A DNA stretch of 64,000 nt from Simonsiella muelleri ATCC 29453 (GTDB lineage Bacteria; Pseudomonadota; Gammaproteobacteria; Burkholderiales; Neisseriaceae). The stretch's first letter is position 1. Each line of letters starts with the position of its first letter. The notes below the pieces were generated by a model that ran no database searches, had not been told where the DNA came from, and saw only the letters and a list, made by a program, of their open reading frames with translations. Shown in pieces: positions 1-8,389 of this stretch. Location: the NCBI RefSeq assembly GCF_002951835.1, contig NZ_CP019448.1, positions 1,612,001 through 1,676,000 of the forward strand, written 5' to 3'. Position numbers and translations under genes: made by a program.

Positions 1-253
1 GGCAGCCTGAAAAATATGTGCGAAATTGGCACATGAGGCGAGTCAGGCGCAATGAAAACCATTGACTGACATTAAATAATGCGTTGAAGTGTATTTGTTT
101 TTAACTTGTTGTCATCTTTAAACAAACGCCATGATTGGGTAAGAAAATAGGGGTGTTTTTGTTTGCGTATTCATCGCCAAACTGTTAAACTGCAAATATC
201 TTTATTACATTTATGTACCGCAATGAATAAACCCCAAACAGTTGGGTTTCAAC

Positions 254-298
254 AAAAGGCTGCCTGAAACGCATCAACCGCTTTTCAGGCAGCCTTTT
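254..298. terminator. Inverted DUS pair, probable terminator of a gene left of the window
   Basis: The arms AAAAGGCTGCCTGAAA and TTTCAGGCAGCCTTTT are perfect inverted copies around a short loop, followed by TTTTG. Paired, opposite uptake sequences commonly serve as terminators in Neisseriaceae. The stretch 1-253 before it shows no convincing gene; it holds one cut-off uptake sequence at its very start. Confidence 0.6.
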
Positions 299-311
299 GT
301 TGCTTGCTGTT

Positions 312-327
312 TTCAGGCTGCCTGAAA
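312..327. repeat. DNA uptake sequence (DUS), representative of a family found throughout the window
   Basis: The core TTCAGGCTGCCTGAA is an odd-length palindrome that reads AGGCTGCCTGAA on one strand and AGGCAGCCTGAA on the other. Other clear single copies lie near 1970, 2211, 6666, 8354, 13340, 14787, 17271, 20311, 25502, 30816, 35828, 37936, 41814, 42874, 44460, 47302, 54957 and 62023, and many more lie inside genes. The family is known to be bound by the type IV pilus component ComP during transformation. Copies inside genes translate as SGSLK or, when the final TGA is in frame, end a protein in QAA. Confidence 0.9.
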
Positions 328-363
328 AAATATGATTTAATTAAATGAAGGAAAAACATTACA

Positions 364-1920
364 ATGGACTTAAGTTGGCTTAGCGAACCGCAAACTTGGA
401 TTGGATTTGCTACGTTATTGATTTTAGAAGTGGTTTTGGGTATTGATAATCTCGTCTTTGTGGCGATTTTGGCGAACAAAGTCAAACCCAGTTTGCGCGA
501 TAGGGCGCGGATTACTGGCTTGAGTTTAGCGGTTGTGATTCGCATCATGATGCTGGCGTTTATGGCGAAAATCATGACGCTGACGCAACCTTTATTCCAA
601 TTATACAGCTTAGACGTGTCAGGTAAGGATTTGATTATGCTTGGTGGTGGCATCTTTTTGCTTTACAAAGCCACCACCGAATTACACGAACGCTTAGAAG
701 GCGCAAACCACTTTCAAATCGCTGATAACCACAAAAAACACGCCGCATTTTGGGGTGTGGTGGCGCAAATTCTGATTTTGGATGCGGTGTTTTCCATTGA
801 TAGTGTGATTACGGCAGTGGCGATGGTGGAACACATTGTCGTGGCAATGGGAGCGGTAGTGGTAGCGATGACCGTCATGATTTCTGCCAGCAAACCACTC
901 ACCGAATTCGTGGACAAACATCCCACAGTGGTGATGTTGTGTTTGGGCTTTTTGCTGATGATTGGTTTTAGTTTGATTGCAGAAGCGTTTCATATTCATA
1001 TTCCAAAAGGTTATTTGTATGCGGCGATTGGTTTCTCTATTTTGATTGAAATTTTTAATCAGGTTTCCATTAAAAATACCAAAAAAAATGAGTATATTGG
1101 CAGTTCGTGGCGACAACGAACCGCCGAAAATGTGTTGGGTATGATGGGCATACGAGAAAGCTTGTTGGCGACTGAGGGCGATGCGTCTAATGACAACGAA
1201 CATTTTGAAGAAAATGAAAAATCCATGATTCGCAGCGTGCTGACTTTGGCAGAACGCCCGATTTTTGGTGTGATGATTCCGCGCAGCGATATTGTGCGTC
1301 TGGATATTTCGCAAAGCAAAGACGAACAAAAAGCCAAATTAGCCGAATGCCCTTACACGAGAATGCTGGTGGTGGGCAAAGCTGGTGTGGACGAACCATT
1401 AGGCTACATCAACAAAAAAGATTTACTCACGCAATTGTTGGCGACTGGTGAACTGAATATTCATGCAGCCTTGCGTCAACCGTTGATGCTGCCTGAAAGT
1501 GCTACTGCATTGATGGCAATAGAATTATTTCGTACACACAGTGCGGATTATGCGTTGGTGGTTGACGAATTTGGCGCGGTATTGGGTTTGGTTACGATTA
1601 AAGATTTGCTGGAGACCATCGCAGGCGAATTCCCCGAAGAATTTGAACGTGAATTCGAACCGACTTTACAAGAATTGTCCGATGACAGTTTAACGGTAGA
1701 TGGCGCGTTGGAATACGTGGAGCTTGCGCCACAACTGAATTTACCGTTGCAAGAAGACGCAGGTTTTCATACGGTAGCGGGTTTGATTATGGAGCAATTG
1801 GGCGATTTGCCCGAAGTTGGCGATTCAGTGGAATATGCGGGTTGGCGTTTTCAAGTTATTGAAAAAGATGGGCATAAAATTGAACGTGTGAAAATTGAAC
1901 GTGTAGCAGAAGAAGAGTAG
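364..1920 (+). CDS. TerC-family membrane protein with CBS pair and CorC/HlyC domain (YoaE/YegH type)
   Basis: The 518-residue product has the TerC layout: a hydrophobic N-terminal half of about 230 residues with several membrane segments (GIDNLVFVAIL near residue 27, LDAVFSIDSVITAV near 140), then a cytoplasmic CBS pair (about 295-420) and a C-terminal CorC/HlyC transporter-associated domain. The length equals that of E. coli YoaE as I recall it. The family is linked to metal export or metal loading of secreted proteins, but the substrate is not settled. The start has GAAGGAAA ten bases upstream and follows a DUS. Family assignment is firm; function is not. Confidence 0.85.
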   Translation: MDLSWLSEPQTWIGFATLLILEVVLGIDNLVFVAILANKVKPSLRDRARITGLSLAVVIRIMMLAFMAKIMTLTQPLFQLYSLDVSGKDLIMLGGGIFLLYKATTELHERLEGANHFQIADNHKKHAAFWGVVAQILILDAVFSIDSVITAVAMVEHIVVAMGAVVVAMTVMISASKPLTEFVDKHPTVVMLCLGFLLMIGFSLIAEAFHIHIPKGYLYAAIGFSILIEIFNQVSIKNTKKNEYIGSSWRQRTAENVLGMMGIRESLLATEGDASNDNEHFEENEKSMIRSVLTLAERPIFGVMIPRSDIVRLDISQSKDEQKAKLAECPYTRMLVVGKAGVDEPLGYINKKDLLTQLLATGELNIHAALRQPLMLPESATALMAIELFRTHSADYALVVDEFGAVLGLVTIKDLLETIAGEFPEEFEREFEPTLQELSDDSLTVDGALEYVELAPQLNLPLQEDAGFHTVAGLIMEQLGDLPEVGDSVEYAGWRFQVIEKDGHKIERVKIERVAEEE

Positions 1921-1991
1921 GGACATGATTCAGGTGGTTTTTAGGGTGAGTGCTTTGCGTACAGCATTTTCAGGCTGCCTGAAAAGAATCC

Positions 1992-2019
1992 TTGACTTTT
2001 AGATGATTGTTGCTATAAT
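1992..2019 (+). promoter_or_regulatory. Strong sigma-70 type promoter for the putative small RNA
   Basis: TTGACT at 1992-1997 and a perfect TATAAT at 2014-2019 are separated by 16 bases. No open reading frame starts behind it; a terminator follows about 100 bases downstream, so the promoter appears to drive a short non-coding transcript. Confidence 0.65.
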
Positions 2020-2025
2020 GCTGCA

Positions 2026-2130
2026 CTCTATTTCTTGAAGCCATCGTCTTCGACCTACCATTTCTATTATTCAGATTACTGAATTGAAATGAGTCCGAAA
2101 AACAATGCCCTTTGGGGCATTTTTTTATTT
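2026..2130 (+). ncRNA. Putative small regulatory RNA of about 105 nt
   Basis: The stretch lies between the TerC-family gene and rhlE. Transcription from the TATAAT at 2014-2019 would start near 2026. The transcript can form a short hairpin at 2036-2052 (GAAG/CTTC), a perfect 6-bp hairpin at 2069-2084 (ATTCAG ATTA CTGAAT), and a terminator at 2104-2130 (ATGCCC TTTG GGGCAT, then seven T). No reading frame with a ribosome site is present. This three-stem layout with a terminal U-tract is typical of trans-acting small RNAs. I do not recognise the sequence as a named family and infer the gene from promoter plus terminator only. Confidence 0.5.
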
Positions 2131-2135
2131 TGCAG

Positions 2136-2178
2136 GTTGTCGCCGATGTAACCCACCAGTTTGAGAACTGGCGACAAC
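2136..2178. repeat. Interrupted inverted repeat behind the small RNA
   Basis: GTTGTCG (2136-2142) and CCAGTT (2056-shifted: 2156-2161) both pair with one continuous arm AACTGG-CGACAAC (2166-2178), giving a 13-bp stem with a 13-base bulge on one side. No T-run follows, so it is not a plain terminator. It could belong to a second small transcript or to the leader of rhlE. The rest of 2179-2325 holds one DUS and a degenerate copy (GGCGGCCTGAA). Confidence 0.35.
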
Positions 2179-2325
2179 TTTGTGATTAAATTCTTGTGCA
2201 ATGATTTTCAGGCTGCCTGAAAATATCTTTTTGATTTTGCAAATTAATTGCTCTATGCCCATGCTTCTAAGGCGGCCTGAAAAAATATTCAGGCAAAATG
2301 TTGTTGTTTCCCATTAGGACAAGAC

Positions 2326-3693
2326 ATGACGATTCAATTCGCCGATTTAAATTTAGATAAAAACATTCTTTCTGCTTTACAATCAGCAGGTTATCATAGT
2401 CCAACACCCATTCAAATGCAAGCTATTCCTGCCGCATTAGCCGACAAAGACATCATGGCGTCCGCGCAAACAGGTTCAGGCAAAACCGCTGCATTCTTAT
2501 TACCCAGCTTGCAAAAAATCATCAAACGCAGCGAAAAACCAGGCAAAGGCCCGCGTGTTTTGGTTTTGACACCGACACGCGAACTTGCGGCGCAAGTGGA
2601 AAAAAATGCTCAAATTTATGCCAATAACATGAAATGGGTTCGGACGGTTACATTGGTGGGTGGTTCATCTTTTGGTCAACAAATCAAAATGTTGAGTCGT
2701 CCAATTGATGTGATTGTTGCGACGCCGGGGCGTTTGATGGATCACATGAGAAGTGGGCGAATTGATTTTGAACGCTTAGAAGTATTGATTTTGGACGAAG
2801 CCGACCGTATGTTGGATATGGGTTTTATTGATGATATTGAAACCATTGTTGCTGCCACACCCGAAGATCGTCAAACGTTGTTGTTTTCAGCAACTTGGGA
2901 TGGCGCGGTAGGAAAATTGGCGCGTAAATTAACCAAAAATCCTGAAATTATTGAAATTGAACGCGAAGATAAACAAGGTAAAATTGAAGAACAATTACTG
3001 TACTGTGATGACAAAAATCACAAAAACCGCTTGCTTGACCATATTTTGCGCGATGCCAATATTGACCAATGCGTGATTTTCACATCAACCAAAGCGATGA
3101 CCGAAGTGTTGGCGGATGAATTGTATGAAAAGGGTTTTGCGGCAAACTGCTTGCATGGCGATATGCCACAAGGTTGGCGCAATCGTACATTGATGGATTT
3201 GCGCAAAGGGCGTTGCAAAATTTTGGTGGCGACTGATGTGGCAGCGCGTGGCATTGATGTCCCCACGATTACCCATGTGATTAATTACGATTTACCCAAA
3301 CAAGCCGAAGATTATGTGCATCGTATTGGGCGCACGGGGCGGGCAGGGCGTACGGGTATGGCGATTTCGTTTGCGGAAGTGAATGAATACATTGCAGTGC
3401 ATAAAATTGAGCGTTATATTGAACGCAAGTTGCCTGAAGTCGTGATTGAAGGTTTAGAGCCAACACGCAAACGCAATAAAAATGCCGACCGCAAACCACG
3501 TGGGAAAGGTGGTTTTGGTGGTGGAAAACGTGATGGCGAGCGTTGGTCTTCAGGTCGTGGTGAAAAAAAATCGTATGGTGATAAAAAGCCATATGCTAAA
3601 CGTGATGGCGATTTCAAAAAAGACGGCGCGAAAAAAAGTTTCAAAAAAGACAGCAAATCACGCCAACGCCGTGGACATAATCACAATAAATAA
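2326..3693 (+). CDS. rhlE: DEAD-box ATP-dependent RNA helicase RhlE
   Basis: The 455-residue protein carries the full DEAD-box set in order: Q motif with PTPIQMQAIP near residue 27, AQTGSGKT (motif I), PTRELA, TPGR, DEAD (motif II), SAT (III), ATDVAARGID (V) and HRIGRTGRAG (VI). The last 75 residues form a Gly/Lys/Arg-rich basic tail, as in the RhlE group, where it helps bind RNA. RhlE remodels RNA in ribosome maturation and mRNA decay. The ATG has AGGAC seven bases upstream. It stands alone and ends in a bidirectional terminator shared with rodZ. Confidence 0.9.
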   Translation: MTIQFADLNLDKNILSALQSAGYHSPTPIQMQAIPAALADKDIMASAQTGSGKTAAFLLPSLQKIIKRSEKPGKGPRVLVLTPTRELAAQVEKNAQIYANNMKWVRTVTLVGGSSFGQQIKMLSRPIDVIVATPGRLMDHMRSGRIDFERLEVLILDEADRMLDMGFIDDIETIVAATPEDRQTLLFSATWDGAVGKLARKLTKNPEIIEIEREDKQGKIEEQLLYCDDKNHKNRLLDHILRDANIDQCVIFTSTKAMTEVLADELYEKGFAANCLHGDMPQGWRNRTLMDLRKGRCKILVATDVAARGIDVPTITHVINYDLPKQAEDYVHRIGRTGRAGRTGMAISFAEVNEYIAVHKIERYIERKLPEVVIEGLEPTRKRNKNADRKPRGKGGFGGGKRDGERWSSGRGEKKSYGDKKPYAKRDGDFKKDGAKKSFKKDSKSRQRRGHNHNK

Positions 3694-3712
3694 TTTTTAA
3701 AAACAAAATAAC

Positions 3713-3748
3713 AGGCAGCTTGAAATTAAATATTTTTCAGGCTGCCTT
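3713..3748. terminator. Bidirectional terminator between rhlE and rodZ (DUS pair)
   Basis: AGGCAGCTTGAAA and TTTCAGGCTGCCT form the arms with one G-T type mismatch in the left copy; T-rich runs follow on the plus strand. It separates two convergent genes. Confidence 0.6.
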
Positions 3749-3752
3749 TATT

Positions 3753-4655
3753 TTAAGGTTTAGTTGTTTCGCCAGCGATAAACGCTGCAGATTTACCATC
3801 TTTCATTTTGTCTGCCAAATTGATTGGTTGACCTGCAAATGTGGCGGTGGCATCGGTTGCGTAACCCATGCGAACATCAAATGGTGCGCCTTCTTTGAAA
3901 CGGTGTTCGGTGGCGGCTGGCACAATTTTATTCATCAAAACTTTGCCATTAACATCGGTAACCGTCAGCATGGTGCGGTGTTTGGTTGTGATGACCAATT
4001 CGCCTGTGACACCAGCCACAGTAGGTGCTGGTGCGATTGGTGGTGGTGTGGTGGTGTTGGGTTGTTGCATCACTTGGCTGGCGATGGCTGTTTCGGTGGC
4101 GGTGTCGCTGGAAGTCATGGGTTTTACAATCATGTTGTCGGTGTTTAGATTGGGTGCAGCGACTTCATTGTTGTTGGTTGGAATGGTGGAAACATTTTCC
4201 AATTTTTCATTCTCGGAATGTGATTTGCTTTGCCAAAAATATACACCTGCGCCCACAATTGCCAATGCTAAGACGGCTAAAATCCACTTAGGTGATGCTT
4301 TTTTGATGGCGGTGTTGCTGAAATTCAAATCATGTTGGTCTTGGGTCATGTTGCGTGTTACGGCGGAAGACGGTGCAATGTGGTCTAAATAACTGCTTAA
4401 GCGTTGTTCGTCCATGTCCAAAAAACGCCCATAACTGCGTAAGAAACCCCGAATAAACACAGGTTCTGGCATACCTTCATATAAGCCATTTTCTAAGGCT
4501 TCAATTTGGCGTGAGGGCAATTTTAAGCGGTCTGCCACATCTTTGATGCTTAAACCTTTTTGTTCACGCAAACGGCGTAATTCTGAACCTAACTCATTGG
4601 TGGTGGATAAATCGCTAGGTGGGGTATCATTGGTTTCTAAGAAATTGTTTATCAT
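3753..4655 (-). CDS. rodZ: RodZ-like cytoskeletal membrane protein
   Basis: The 300-residue protein has a RodZ layout: an N-terminal helix-turn-helix (HTH_25, about residues 22-90), one membrane span (about 124-141), a Ser/Thr/Pro-rich linker, and a C-terminal beta-rich DUF4115 domain (about 215-285). RodZ links MreB to the inner membrane and sets rod shape. The gene order rlmN-pilW-rodZ is widely conserved, normally with ispG next; here rhlE follows in the opposite direction instead. Only five bases separate it from pilW, and its ribosome site AGGAAA overlaps the pilW stop, so translation is probably coupled. Confidence 0.85.
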   Translation of the reverse strand: MINNFLETNDTPPSDLSTTNELGSELRRLREQKGLSIKDVADRLKLPSRQIEALENGLYEGMPEPVFIRGFLRSYGRFLDMDEQRLSSYLDHIAPSSAVTRNMTQDQHDLNFSNTAIKKASPKWILAVLALAIVGAGVYFWQSKSHSENEKLENVSTIPTNNNEVAAPNLNTDNMIVKPMTSSDTATETAIASQVMQQPNTTTPPPIAPAPTVAGVTGELVITTKHRTMLTVTDVNGKVLMNKIVPAATEHRFKEGAPFDVRMGYATDATATFAGQPINLADKMKDGKSAAFIAGETTKP

Positions 4656-4660
4656 GATGT

Positions 4661-5551
4661 TTATTTTCCTTTTTCTGGTGTGGATTCATCATCGGATTGG
4701 GCAGATGAATCATGACCAAATTCTTGGTTAAAATCGCCATTGGTAATGGATTTGAGTTCATCTGAATAGGGATACAATTCGCGCAATTGCATTTCATATT
4801 CTATAGCAGCTTGCCCAGAGCCTTCGTGTTTGGAGATTTTCCAGCCCAGCAACAAATCATCAGCACTTAATCTTTCTATCATGCTTTGATATTGGCGGAA
4901 TAGTTGTCCTGCCTCTTTAATGTTATCTGCCATGAGAAAGGCACGAGCGCGTTCTTTAAAGACAGGCACAAATTGCGGATTCATTTGCAAAGCGCGTTGG
5001 AAATAAGAATCGGCTAAATGATATTGCTGCATTTTTGCGTGGCAAATACCTTTGTTTAAATATGAAACTTCTGGCGTGGGATAGGTGGCATCTGCGATGG
5101 CTTTGTCAAAATAAGCGATGGCATCATTGGGGCGATTCATGGCGCTACACAAAAACCAACCGTAGTTATTGTTGATTTCTGCGCCAGCGGGACTTAATTT
5201 TAAAGCACGTTGGAAACTTTCATCGGCTTTATCATATTCTTTTAAGTATTGATAAATTTGTGCGCGAGTTAGCCAGGCCATGTCATAATTTTTTTCTTTT
5301 TTTAGAACAGATTCAATGGTTTGTGTTGCGCCACGGTAATTGCCACTACTCAAATAAGCGATGGCTAATTCGGTTTTGATGCGTGTGGTTTCATCTGCAC
5401 GTTCTTTGCGTGTTTGTTTACGTAACTTGGTGGGCTGCTCGTAATCGGCGTAATTGGCTTTGTTGGCTTTTTTGTCGGATACGCAAGCACTGAGTAAAAG
5501 GCAGCCTGAAAGTACACCCATTAATGACAACCACTTCATTTTATTGAACAT
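4661..5551 (-). CDS. pilW: Type IV pilus biogenesis/stability lipoprotein PilW (PilF)
   Basis: The product is a 296-residue lipoprotein: signal peptide with lipobox LSAC (Cys23), then tandem tetratricopeptide repeats over most of the length (for example the helices around YLSSGNYRGATQTIE and FQRALKLSPAGAEINNNYGW). PilW/PilF is an outer-membrane lipoprotein that supports PilQ secretin multimers and pilus stability. That fits a naturally competent host rich in uptake sequences. It starts one base after the rlmN stop, with GGAGAA inside the end of rlmN, so the three genes form one operon. The acidic C-terminal tail is longer than in meningococcal PilW as I remember it. Confidence 0.85.
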   Translation of the reverse strand: MFNKMKWLSLMGVLSGCLLLSACVSDKKANKANYADYEQPTKLRKQTRKERADETTRIKTELAIAYLSSGNYRGATQTIESVLKKEKNYDMAWLTRAQIYQYLKEYDKADESFQRALKLSPAGAEINNNYGWFLCSAMNRPNDAIAYFDKAIADATYPTPEVSYLNKGICHAKMQQYHLADSYFQRALQMNPQFVPVFKERARAFLMADNIKEAGQLFRQYQSMIERLSADDLLLGWKISKHEGSGQAAIEYEMQLRELYPYSDELKSITNGDFNQEFGHDSSAQSDDESTPEKGK

Positions 5552-5552
5552 A

Positions 5553-6647
5553 TTATTTATTCTCCAAATAAATTTGTTGCCATTTTTCTTGGCGTTTGGT
5601 TTTGTCTTGAACTTGACCTGCTAATTGTCCGCAGGCAGCATCAATATCATCGCCACGCGTTTTGCGAACAGTCGTTACTAAATCGGCTTCCATCAAAATT
5701 TCTTTGAAAATATTAATGTTTTTATTGGACGAACGCTCATAACCCGAATTCGGGAAAGGATTGAAGGGAATCAAATTAAATTTGCACGGCGTATCTTTAA
5801 CCAATTGAACCAATTCATGTGCGTGCTCAGGTTTGTCGTTTATACCGTCCAGCATCACGTATTCAAAAGTAATAAAATCACGTGGTGCTTTCATCAAATA
5901 GCGGTTGCAGGCTGCCATCAATTCTTTGAGCGGATATTTTTTATTGAGCGGCACAATTTTATCGCGTACTTGGTCATTGGACGCGTGCAACGAAACCGCC
6001 AGTGCGACTGGCATATCTTCTTTTAGTCTATCCATTTGTGGCACCATACCCGATGTGGACACAGTAACGCGGCGGCGTGATAAACCATAGCCGTGATCGT
6101 CTAGCATAATAGATAACGCATTGATGACATTGTCATAATTAGCAAGCGGCTCGCCCATTCCCATCATCACAACATTGGAAATCACACGTTCGTTTTTTGG
6201 GGTAACCCCTAATGCTTTGTTTGCCCACCACAATTGCCCGATGATTTCGGCAGTGGATAAATTGCGGTTAAAACCTTGTCGCCCAGTGGAACAAAACGTG
6301 CATTCCAAAGCACAACCGACTTGTGATGAAATACACAAAGTACCGCGTTCAGTTTCGGGAATGAACACGGTTTCCACGCCATTGCCTGTACCAACGTCCA
6401 GTAGCCATTTACGTGTACCGTCTTTAGATTCTTGGCTGGTTATCAGTGCAGGAATGCCAACTTGAGCATTGTCGTTTAATTTGGCGCGCAGTGATTTTGC
6501 TAAATCGGTCATTTGGTCAAAATTTTCTGCGCCACTTTGATGAATCCAACGCATCACTTGTTTGGCGCGAAAAGGTTTTTCTCCCATTTGCGCGAAATGT
6601 TCGGTGAGAGTAGGTAAATCAAAATTCAGCAGATTGGTTTTCATCAT
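5553..6647 (-). CDS. rlmN: 23S rRNA/tRNA adenosine-C2 methyltransferase RlmN
   Basis: The 364-residue radical-SAM enzyme methylates A2503 of 23S rRNA and A37 of some tRNAs. Cys112, Cys116 and Cys119 (GCALECTFCSTG) are the 4Fe-4S ligands; Cys105 and Cys339 (DAACGQL) correspond to the two mechanistic cysteines. Length and motifs are complete. Two adjacent ATG codons (6645-6647 and 6642-6644) could serve as start; the upstream site is weak. It leads the rlmN-pilW-rodZ operon. In related genomes ndk lies directly upstream; here a solute-binding protein gene sits between them. Confidence 0.92.
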   Translation of the reverse strand: MMKTNLLNFDLPTLTEHFAQMGEKPFRAKQVMRWIHQSGAENFDQMTDLAKSLRAKLNDNAQVGIPALITSQESKDGTRKWLLDVGTGNGVETVFIPETERGTLCISSQVGCALECTFCSTGRQGFNRNLSTAEIIGQLWWANKALGVTPKNERVISNVVMMGMGEPLANYDNVINALSIMLDDHGYGLSRRRVTVSTSGMVPQMDRLKEDMPVALAVSLHASNDQVRDKIVPLNKKYPLKELMAACNRYLMKAPRDFITFEYVMLDGINDKPEHAHELVQLVKDTPCKFNLIPFNPFPNSGYERSSNKNINIFKEILMEADLVTTVRKTRGDDIDAACGQLAGQVQDKTKRQEKWQQIYLENK

Positions 6648-6736
6648 GTTTCTTTAATGTATTTTTCAGGCTGCCTGAAAGATGGTTTTCAGTAAAATTT
6701 ATAAAAGGCTGCCTGAACAATGTATTTAATAAAATA

Positions 6737-6913
6737 TTAATTTTCTGGACGCGTAGTCCAATAATTTTGGTAAATTTTGGCGTATGTGCCATTGGTACGA
6801 ATAGCAGCTAAACCATCATTAATTTGTTGTTGTAATTCAGTATCGCCTTTTTTGATGGCGAAACCATAGCTTTCTTTAGGGAAAGTGATGCCGTGTACAA
6901 AAGCGACTTCATT
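6737..6913 (-). pseudogene. Stranded C-terminal end of the solute-binding protein gene
   Basis: On the minus strand, bases from 6808 down to 6737 read AAIRTNGTYAKIYQNYWTTR followed by PEN and a TAA stop. This is the natural end of a family-3 solute-binding protein. It continues the reading frame of the first repeat copy (6802-6913) but is out of frame with the living part of the gene, because 112 is not a multiple of three. The sequence therefore shows what the protein ended with before the duplication. Confidence 0.8.
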
Positions 6914-7025
6914 TAGCAGCTAAACCATCATTAATTTGTTGTTGTAATTCAGTATCGCCTTTTTTGATGGCGAAACCATAGCTTTCTTTAGGGAAAGTGA
7001 TGCCGTGTACAAAAGCGACTTCATT
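6802..7025. repeat. Perfect 112-bp tandem duplication
   Basis: Bases 6802-6913 and 6914-7025 are identical as far as I can read them, both running from TAGCAGCTAAACC to GCGACTTCATT. They lie in the 3' part of the solute-binding protein gene. Lack of divergence points to a very recent event, or to an assembly error. Confidence 0.95.
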
Positions 7026-7673
7026 GCTGCCATTTTGTTGTACATAATAATCCAAAATCAGGCTATCGCCCAGTACGACTTCTGATTGATTATTAATAAG
7101 ACTTTTGACTTGTTCCCAAACGGTGTTGTAGTACACGATATTTTTGCCATCGGGGGCGGATAAATTATCCAAAGCCATTTTGTCATACACTGTACCATGT
7201 CGCGAAGCTACTTTTTTGCCTTTTAAATCCGCCCAACTGGTGGCATTTGCCAATGGTTTTCTGACCAAAATTGTGCCTGAATAATCCAAAATGGGGTTAG
7301 AAAAATCTACTTGTTGTTTGCGGTCATCGTTGATGGTAATCGCACCTAGAGCCAAATCGGCTTTGTTTTCAGACAAACTTGTCAATAATTCTTCGCGTGA
7401 ATTGACGGTTTGATAATCTAAATTGATGCCTTGTTTTTTGGCGATGGCTTGTAACACGTCGTATTCAAAACCTGTGGGTTTGCCATCTACATAGGTAATG
7501 AGTGGAGGTTTGACTTGTTCGCTAATGACCCGATAAGTTTTGCCAGTTTTTTGGGGGGCAGTTGAGGCGTCGTTTTGGGTGGTATCGGTGGCGGCTGGCT
7601 TGCTGTCGCTACACGCTACCACAGCAGCGCAAGCCAGCCCCAGTAAAGTTGTTTTTAAGAAGGTGCGTGTCAT
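6909..7673 (-). CDS. Amino-acid ABC transporter substrate-binding lipoprotein, C-terminally truncated
   Basis: The open frame gives 254 residues: lipoprotein signal with lipobox VVAC (Cys21), then a bacterial family-3 solute-binding domain (VISEQVKPPLITYVDGKPTG, EYDVLQAIAKKQGI, ALGAITINDDRKQQVDFSNP). Such proteins capture polar amino acids or cystine for an inner-membrane ABC importer, whose genes are not next to it. The 112-bp duplication shifts the frame, so the protein ends GLAAK instead of continuing for 23 more residues. The final helix missing here normally packs on the N-lobe, so activity may be impaired. It starts three bases after ndk and is probably cotranscribed with it. Confidence 0.85.
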   Translation of the reverse strand: MTRTFLKTTLLGLACAAVVACSDSKPAATDTTQNDASTAPQKTGKTYRVISEQVKPPLITYVDGKPTGFEYDVLQAIAKKQGINLDYQTVNSREELLTSLSENKADLALGAITINDDRKQQVDFSNPILDYSGTILVRKPLANATSWADLKGKKVASRHGTVYDKMALDNLSAPDGKNIVYYNTVWEQVKSLINNQSEVVLGDSLILDYYVQQNGSNEVAFVHGITFPKESYGFAIKKGDTELQQQINDGLAAK

Positions 7674-7676
7674 GGA

Positions 7677-8111
7677 TTAACCTCGTGTGCGTACAAAAAT
7701 TTCTTCGGGTTGGAAAAAATAGTTGATTTCAATTTGGGCGTTTTCCAAGCTGTCTGAACCGTGAACAGCATTTTCGCTCATGCTGTCGGCAAAATCTTTG
7801 CGGATTGTGCCAACATCGGCGTTGATTGGATTGGTTACACCCATAATTTCGCGGTTTTTGGCAACGGCATTTTCACCTTCCAAAACCTGAATCATCACAG
7901 GTCCACTCATCATGAATTCCACCAACTCACCAAAAAATGGACGTTCTTTGTGTATTGCGTAAAAACCTTCGGCTTCATCGCGAGTTAAGTGTTTCATTTT
8001 GGCAGCTACGATTTTTAAGCCGTTGCTTTCAAAGCGGTCGTAAATTTTACCGATAACGTTTTTGCCAACCGCATCGGGTTTCACAATAGAAATAGTGCGT
8101 TCAATCGCCAT
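7677..8111 (-). CDS. ndk: Nucleoside diphosphate kinase
   Basis: The 144-residue protein is a full-length Ndk, which moves the gamma phosphate from ATP to other nucleoside diphosphates through a phosphohistidine. The active-site His117 lies in NAVHGSDS, and the N-terminal ERTISIVKPDAV and GFYAIHKERPFF motifs are intact. The upstream AAGGAAAAATC gives a good ribosome site. It heads a minus-strand run with the solute-binding protein gene. The divergent 278-base space to glnS probably holds both promoters. Confidence 0.95.
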   Translation of the reverse strand: MAIERTISIVKPDAVGKNVIGKIYDRFESNGLKIVAAKMKHLTRDEAEGFYAIHKERPFFGELVEFMMSGPVMIQVLEGENAVAKNREIMGVTNPINADVGTIRKDFADSMSENAVHGSDSLENAQIEINYFFQPEEIFVRTRG

Positions 8112-8389
8112 GATTTTTCCTTAAAATAAAAGGGGTTAAATAATCGCAGTATGCCTGCAACAATGGGCAAATTTTGCAGGGCTAAAAGTGTGCTGCTATT
8201 TTAGCAAAGTTTTGATGATTGTGTGTAAAACTCGTTAATTATGACTGCTTTTTTGTCAACAATTGCGGATTTTCATATGCACTAATGGGGTGCATTGTTT
8301 TTCAAAAATCTGATTTTTCGGTTACAATTTCACTGTATTTTCACATTTCACATTTTCAGGCAGCCTGAAAAAAATTATACGAGAAAATT
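8112..8389. other. Divergent intergenic region between ndk and glnS
   Basis: No gene is seen. A weak candidate promoter for glnS is TTCAAA near 8301 with TACAAT near 8322 (about 16 bases apart). One DUS lies at 8354-8370, just before the glnS ribosome site ACGAGAAAATT. Confidence 0.35.
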
